DNA of 26,699 nucleotides from Lachnospiraceae bacterium UBA7110 (lineage in GTDB: Bacteria; Bacillota; Clostridia; Lachnospirales; Lachnospiraceae): NCBI GenBank assembly GCA_002492295.1, contig DKYC01000040.1, positions 528-27,226 on the forward strand, written 5' to 3'. Shown one piece after another: positions 23,252 to 26,699 of the stretch (positions within the stretch are counted from its first letter, which is position 1; every line of letters begins with the position of its first letter). The notes below the pieces were generated by a model that was given only the letters and a program-made list of their open reading frames with translations, did not search any database and had not been told where the DNA came from. The position numbers and the translations under genes were made by a program.

Positions 23252-24955
23252 TCACTTTTCTCCGTTAAAATTTCCACGATTCGGTCTTTCTCCATCTGGG
23301 CGCATTTTTTCATCAGGAGGCATCTCTCCATTTGGCATTCCGCCTCTGTGCGGCATTCCGTCGCTTCCATCGCCGCCCTTCATACCGCCATGCCCGCCGC
23401 CAAAGCCGCCCGGTCCATGCCCTTCTCCATAAATCAATCCGTCCATTGTAATCTGCGTTTCTTCTGTTCCCATTTTCAACACATAAGTTCCACTCTCCGT
23501 AATCTCAGGGCAACTTACTACAACAGAATTGTATCCTTTTTCAATCGTGCGCCTAATAAGCTCCTCTCCGTCGCCATCGAGAAGCACAACATCGGTTCCT
23601 GCCTGCTGCTGCGACGGTATATTCACAAGAATCGCGCCTTGTGCAGAGCCTTCACAAAAATTTACCGCCATGCTGCTCTGCCCTGCCGCCACGACGGTAC
23701 CGCCGTTTACCTGCGCAGAAATACTATAATCAAGCGCACCGTCACCGCCGCCGGAAGAGCCCATCACAAAAACGTCTCCCCCGCTTACTGTAATGTAACC
23801 ATTGGAATCAACGCCGTCGCCCTCCGCATTAATGCGCACAACACCGCCTGAAATACTGATATTTGCATCCTCATGCATATCACCCGCCCCGTGGAAACCG
23901 CCTGCATTTTCGTCCTGCGCGGTCTGCGTAGAAGTCCTTTTATCTGTGGCATTCAAGCCATCGTCAGACGACGTAATATCAATTGTGCCGCCGCTGATAT
24001 TAATCAGACGCGCCTCCAAACCTTCCTCGGATTTCGTAACCTTCAGATTGCCGCCGGCAATGTTGATTTCATTCAACGCTTCGATTCCGTCGCCTTCCGC
24101 CGCAAAATCAAAGGTTCCATCCTCTATATAAACCCAGCCTGCCGTATCGTCCTCATCATCCGCAGAATGGATTGCATCTTTTCCCGATGTGATAGCAAAA
24201 CTGCCGTCTGCAATCGCAACGCTGTCCTTTCCCGAAAGCCCATGAGACGCTGCCGTTATATCGTATGTTCCGTTTGTTATCACAAGGTCATTTTTAGAAA
24301 CAATTCCATGCCCCGCCGGGGAGGATATTGTAAGACTTCCTGCGCCGTTTAGAGTTAAATCGTCCTTAGAAAAGATTACCGCATCAATATTATTATCATC
24401 AATCGTCTCAAACGAACCGCCATTTGTAAGCGTATTTGTTGTTCCGTCCGCAAGCGTTATAAATACCTTATCCGCATTCCTTACATAAATCGGAGCCGAT
24501 GCAGCGCTTTTCAAATCAACTCCGTTCAAGACAAGCTGAACCTTTTCCGCTTTATCGACATCTACAATAATCATGCCGTCTTGCATGGAACCTTCTATGA
24601 TATATGTTCCTTCCTTTTGGATTGTTATAACATTCGCATCAACTGCAACGCCTTTGCTGTCAGCAGAAAAACCGCTGTCGCTCAGGGTTATTTGGTCGCA
24701 CTCATCCGCTTCATATTCACCACTTAAATCGCGCTTCGAAAATACGTCCTCAGTGTCGATAATTGTCGCTTCCCCCTGAAATGTCTGGTTGACCGTTTGT
24801 TCTAGGGCATTATTGTTAACATTTTCACGATTAATCTCCTCTACGCTCCCCCCGACAACATTATCCTCCGTCGCTTCCAAAGTAGTAGAAGCGGAACACG
24901 CTGTCAAAAATAGACCAGCTGATACTACTGCTGCAAATAATTGATATTTTTTCAT
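23252..24955 (-). CDS. Lipoprotein with Cthe_2159/DUF4353-type beta-helix and glycine-rich tail
   Basis: This 567-residue protein begins with a lipoprotein signal (MKKYQLFAAVVSAGLFLTACS, lipobox LTAC, C20), so it should be anchored on the outer face of the membrane. Residues about 100-450 form a run of short repeats of the type ISGG..DI....DGL.A and SGG...I.A.GDGVDSNG, as in right-handed parallel beta-helices. This fits the Cthe_2159 family (PF14262), whose namesake from Clostridium thermocellum binds acidic polysaccharide such as polygalacturonate and holds calcium. The last 55 residues are low-complexity, rich in Gly, Met, Pro, His and charged residues (GPGGFGGGHGGMKGG). AGAGGG lies five bases before the ATG. 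It lies 44 bases after the DUF4956 gene and before the regulator. What it binds here is unknown. Confidence 0.85.
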   Translation of the reverse strand: MKKYQLFAAVVSAGLFLTACSASTTLEATEDNVVGGSVEEINRENVNNNALEQTVNQTFQGEATIIDTEDVFSKRDLSGEYEADECDQITLSDSGFSADSKGVAVDANVITIQKEGTYIIEGSMQDGMIIVDVDKAEKVQLVLNGVDLKSAASAPIYVRNADKVFITLADGTTNTLTNGGSFETIDDNNIDAVIFSKDDLTLNGAGSLTISSPAGHGIVSKNDLVITNGTYDITAASHGLSGKDSVAIADGSFAITSGKDAIHSADDEDDTAGWVYIEDGTFDFAAEGDGIEALNEINIAGGNLKVTKSEEGLEARLINISGGTIDITSSDDGLNATDKRTSTQTAQDENAGGFHGAGDMHEDANISISGGVVRINAEGDGVDSNGYITVSGGDVFVMGSSGGGDGALDYSISAQVNGGTVVAAGQSSMAVNFCEGSAQGAILVNIPSQQQAGTDVVLLDGDGEELIRRTIEKGYNSVVVSCPEITESGTYVLKMGTEETQITMDGLIYGEGHGPGGFGGGHGGMKGGDGSDGMPHRGGMPNGEMPPDEKMRPDGERPNRGNFNGEK

Positions 24956-24999
24956 CTGAACCCTCTTTTCTATTTATAAGTATCTATAAAACAAACTCC

Positions 25000-25710
25000 T
25001 TAAAGCTCCGGCTGCATTGTCGTCTCCTGCCTTGAAACGGTAATTTCCAAGTTCCCGTTCCGGCATCTGATATCATCAATCAATGCCTTTTCCACGCTGC
25101 TGTCCTTTAATGTCATATCATAGGTCAGCCGGAAAAGACTTCCCATATTGGTTGTTTTCACACTGACAAGCTCGTTGTCCTTTGTATACTTCTCAAACAG
25201 GTCGTCAAAAATCTCCGTATAATCCAAATCCTCCGGAATTGTGATGCGCATTGTCTTTTTTAGAGCAAATTGCTTTGCCGTCTGCTTTTTCGTGCCAAAT
25301 CCAATCTGAGAATAGAACATATAGACTGCACTGAGCACAACCGCAAATAGGAATCCATATGCAATATATCCCATCCCGGTAATCAGCCCCGCTCCCATCG
25401 CAAGAAAGAGAATGCCGATTTCTTTCGCCGTCCCCGGCAATGACCGGAACCGCACAAGGCCAAACGCGCCCGCCGTCGCAACTCCCGCACCCACATTGCC
25501 GTTTACCATCATAATGACCGCGCATACAATTGCGGGAATCACAGCCAGTGTTACAATAAAGCTCCTTGAATATTCGTTTTTGTATGTATACATCACTGCT
25601 ATGATTAATCCTATAACAAGTGAACTGAGAATGCAAATCAAAAAATCCGACACTGCTATGACGCCGGCGTTCTCGGCGTCAAATAATCCTTTAAAAATTG
25701 TCTCTGACAT
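25000..25710 (-). CDS. DUF4956 membrane protein
   Basis: This 236-residue protein has about four membrane helices in its first 135 residues (about 21-40, 50-70, 98-114, 116-135). A cytoplasmic C-terminal domain of about 90 residues follows, with an alpha/beta pattern. The signature block AFGLVRFRSLPGTAKEIG with a loop arginine pair between helices 2 and 3 matches the DUF4956 family. That family is repeatedly found beside VTC-domain proteins in bacteria, as here, but its activity is unknown. It lies 15 bases after the VTC gene. GGGGG stands seven bases before the ATG. A role in moving or anchoring the polymer made by the VTC protein is inference. Confidence 0.85.
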   Translation of the reverse strand: MSETIFKGLFDAENAGVIAVSDFLICILSSLVIGLIIAVMYTYKNEYSRSFIVTLAVIPAIVCAVIMMVNGNVGAGVATAGAFGLVRFRSLPGTAKEIGILFLAMGAGLITGMGYIAYGFLFAVVLSAVYMFYSQIGFGTKKQTAKQFALKKTMRITIPEDLDYTEIFDDLFEKYTKDNELVSVKTTNMGSLFRLTYDMTLKDSSVEKALIDDIRCRNGNLEITVSRQETTMQPEL

Positions 25711-25725
25711 TTTATTTCCCCCTTT

Positions 25726-26469
25726 TTATGCAATAAATATTTTTCGGTCCGCGTCTTCCGCACCATAAATCAAATTCAGGTACGCCGTCCCGTATTTTGA
25801 AAATGATGTTTTATAAAGCCGCTCCTGCGCAAGCACCCTCGTCATCCAAAGCGGGACACCGCCCGAAGTCTTAATCTCCATCAGCACACAATCCTGATCA
25901 ATCAGCCGTTCTCCCCATATCCCCTCAGAAAGCGACAACCCCTCGCGCCTTGCCAGAATATTTTCATCAAAAGTCACACGAAAATCGCTTCCGTCCAATG
26001 CATAAAACGCTTCCCTTTCATAAGATAAAAATACCTTAGCCTCTATCGTCTGATAATACGTGAAAAAATACGCAATCTCCCGCCCTATCTGTGTGTCAAC
26101 CGGAAACGGCACACTGCTTTCATTCTCCAGCCATGCCGACAAGTCAATGTACGGGAGCGACTCCCGGCGCTTGTACACAACATCATCATACTTTTTCTTT
26201 AATTCGACAAAAATTTTATCCTGTGCTCTTACCTTCTCATAACTCCGGATGCGAAGCTTTTCCTTATAGCTTGGTTTTTCGATAGAGCGCCGCACCAATC
26301 TGTAATTTTCCGTATCAAAATAAACGTTTCTGATCTGCGTGTGCCCAAATTTGTCAAGCCGCATATACGCAAGCATCGCCTCCAGCACTGCCTTATGCTG
26401 CTTCCGCGTCATCATATATTTCATTTCATACCTCTTAAAAACTGCCTGATATGCCATATTGTTTCCCAT
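25726..26469 (-). CDS. VTC-domain polyphosphate polymerase-like protein
   Basis: The VTC domain of yeast Vtc4 makes inorganic polyphosphate from ATP inside a tunnel lined with basic residues. This 247-residue protein is essentially that one domain. Visible landmarks are FKRYEMKYMM near the start, NVYFDTENY, the basic strand KEKLRIRSYE, the VELKKKYDDVVYKRR block, RVTFDENI, the acidic metal-binding LMEIKTSGG, and the C-terminal SFSKYGTAY. The key basic and acidic residues of the tunnel are kept, so activity is likely. No membrane segment is present; the next gene, DUF4956, supplies that. The ATG at 26469 has GAGGAA nine bases upstream. An in-frame ATG four codons on is possible. It is the first gene of a five-gene operon. 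Confidence 0.88.
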   Translation of the reverse strand: MGNNMAYQAVFKRYEMKYMMTRKQHKAVLEAMLAYMRLDKFGHTQIRNVYFDTENYRLVRRSIEKPSYKEKLRIRSYEKVRAQDKIFVELKKKYDDVVYKRRESLPYIDLSAWLENESSVPFPVDTQIGREIAYFFTYYQTIEAKVFLSYEREAFYALDGSDFRVTFDENILARREGLSLSEGIWGERLIDQDCVLMEIKTSGGVPLWMTRVLAQERLYKTSFSKYGTAYLNLIYGAEDADRKIFIA

Positions 26470-26512
26470 ACTCCTCTCTTCCTCTGCGGTTTTTTGTATT
26501 GCTTATGGGATA

Positions 26513-26518
26513 AGTATA
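26513..26518 (-). promoter_or_regulatory. -10 box of the VTC operon
   Basis: TATACT on the minus strand lies 43 bases before the VTC start codon. No good -35 is present at 17 bases, which is common for promoters that need an activator. The direct repeat at 26,529-26,545 takes the -35 place. Confidence 0.55.
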
Positions 26519-26528
26519 CAAAGGAAAG

Positions 26529-26545
26529 CTTAAGTGAAGCTTAAA
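26529..26545 (-). promoter_or_regulatory. Direct repeat with 11-bp period, probable response regulator binding site
   Basis: The minus strand reads TTTAAG-CTTCA-CTTAAG, two copies of an NTTAAG half-site 11 bp apart, ending ten bases before the -10 box. The same NTTAAG-N5-NTTAAG form is the known binding site of CiaR in streptococci. The VTC operon encodes an OmpR/CiaR-like regulator, so self-activation is likely. The half-site is nearly palindromic and AT-rich, so chance cannot be ruled out. Confidence 0.55.
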
Positions 26546-26591
26546 TGGCGTGTAAAGAAATCATAATTACATAAAAGGCCAAGCGGGAAAT

Positions 26592-26640
26592 AAAAAAAAA
26601 CCTTATCAATACCACTCATGCAGTATCCATAAAGGTTTTT
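26592..26640 (-). terminator. Terminator of tRNA-Phe
   Basis: Read on the minus strand, AAAAACCTTTAT pairs with ATAAGGTTTTT, and an inner stem, ATACTGC with GTGGTAT, closes an ATGA loop. It is followed by a run of T. It begins four bases past the end of the tRNA-Phe gene. Confidence 0.8.
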
Positions 26641-26643
26641 CCA

Positions 26644-26699
26644 TGCCCAGAACCGGAATCGAACCAGTGACACGAGGATTTTCAGTCCTCTGCTCTACC
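26644..26699 (-). tRNA. tRNA-Phe (GAA), 5' part cut by window edge
   Basis: The minus strand carries the end of the D-arm (GGTAGAGC), an anticodon stem GAGGA/TCCTC with loop CTGAAAA (anticodon GAA, phenylalanine), a five-base variable loop, the T-arm (ACTGG-TTCGATT-CCGGT) and the acceptor strand TCTGGGC with discriminator A. The CCA end is not encoded. The first 20 or so bases of the gene lie outside the window. Confidence 0.93.

Noticed and set aside
1..26699. CRISPR arrays, insertion sequences, rRNA genes and riboswitches
   Set aside because: No regularly spaced direct repeats, transposase frames, rRNA-like stretches or known riboswitch cores were seen by eye.

Overview
The window looks like chromosomal DNA of a low-to-mid GC Gram-positive anaerobe, most likely a Lachnospiraceae-type Clostridium relative. 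The grounds are strong AGGAGG-type ribosome binding sites, a YhaM-type nuclease of exactly 314 residues, MutS2, TnpV, and a VTC/DUF4956 polyphosphate-type operon. No 16S or other species marker is present, so the genus is inference.

Left part (1 to about 10,480, all genes on the minus strand) is a mobile element, visibly more AT-rich than the rest. In transcription order it holds an orphan ParB-like protein, a TnpV protein, an actin-like ParM ATPase with a ParR-like adaptor, a roughly 720-base region packed with inverted repeats (candidate oriT and terminator), a MobC/relaxase pair, and a complete-looking type I restriction-modification operon (XRE regulator, hsdM, hsdS, then hsdR cut by the window's left edge). 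No integrase or conjugation machinery is visible, so it reads as a mobilisable rather than self-transmissible element. It abuts the 3' end of rlmD (rumA), which is a plausible insertion site.

Middle part (10,487 to 19,045) is ordinary chromosome. A minus-strand operon (HtrA-like protein, YhaM exoribonuclease, RlmD 23S rRNA methyltransferase) has a clear promoter at 14,366-14,394. Divergent from it is a large multi-spanning membrane protein, followed by mutS2. The HtrA-like protein appears to have lost its catalytic histidine.

Right part (19,095 to the end) has one two-component system on the plus strand, meeting a second, minus-strand operon tail to tail. The second operon runs VTC-domain polyphosphate polymerase, DUF4956 membrane protein, beta-helix lipoprotein, OmpR-type regulator and histidine kinase. 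Upstream of its -10 box is an 11-bp-spaced direct repeat that resembles the binding sites of CiaR/PhoB-class regulators, so the operon may be controlled by its own regulator. A tRNA-Phe gene with its terminator closes the window. The VTC operon is the best candidate for a poorly described system: an envelope polyphosphate-linked module with its own sensor.
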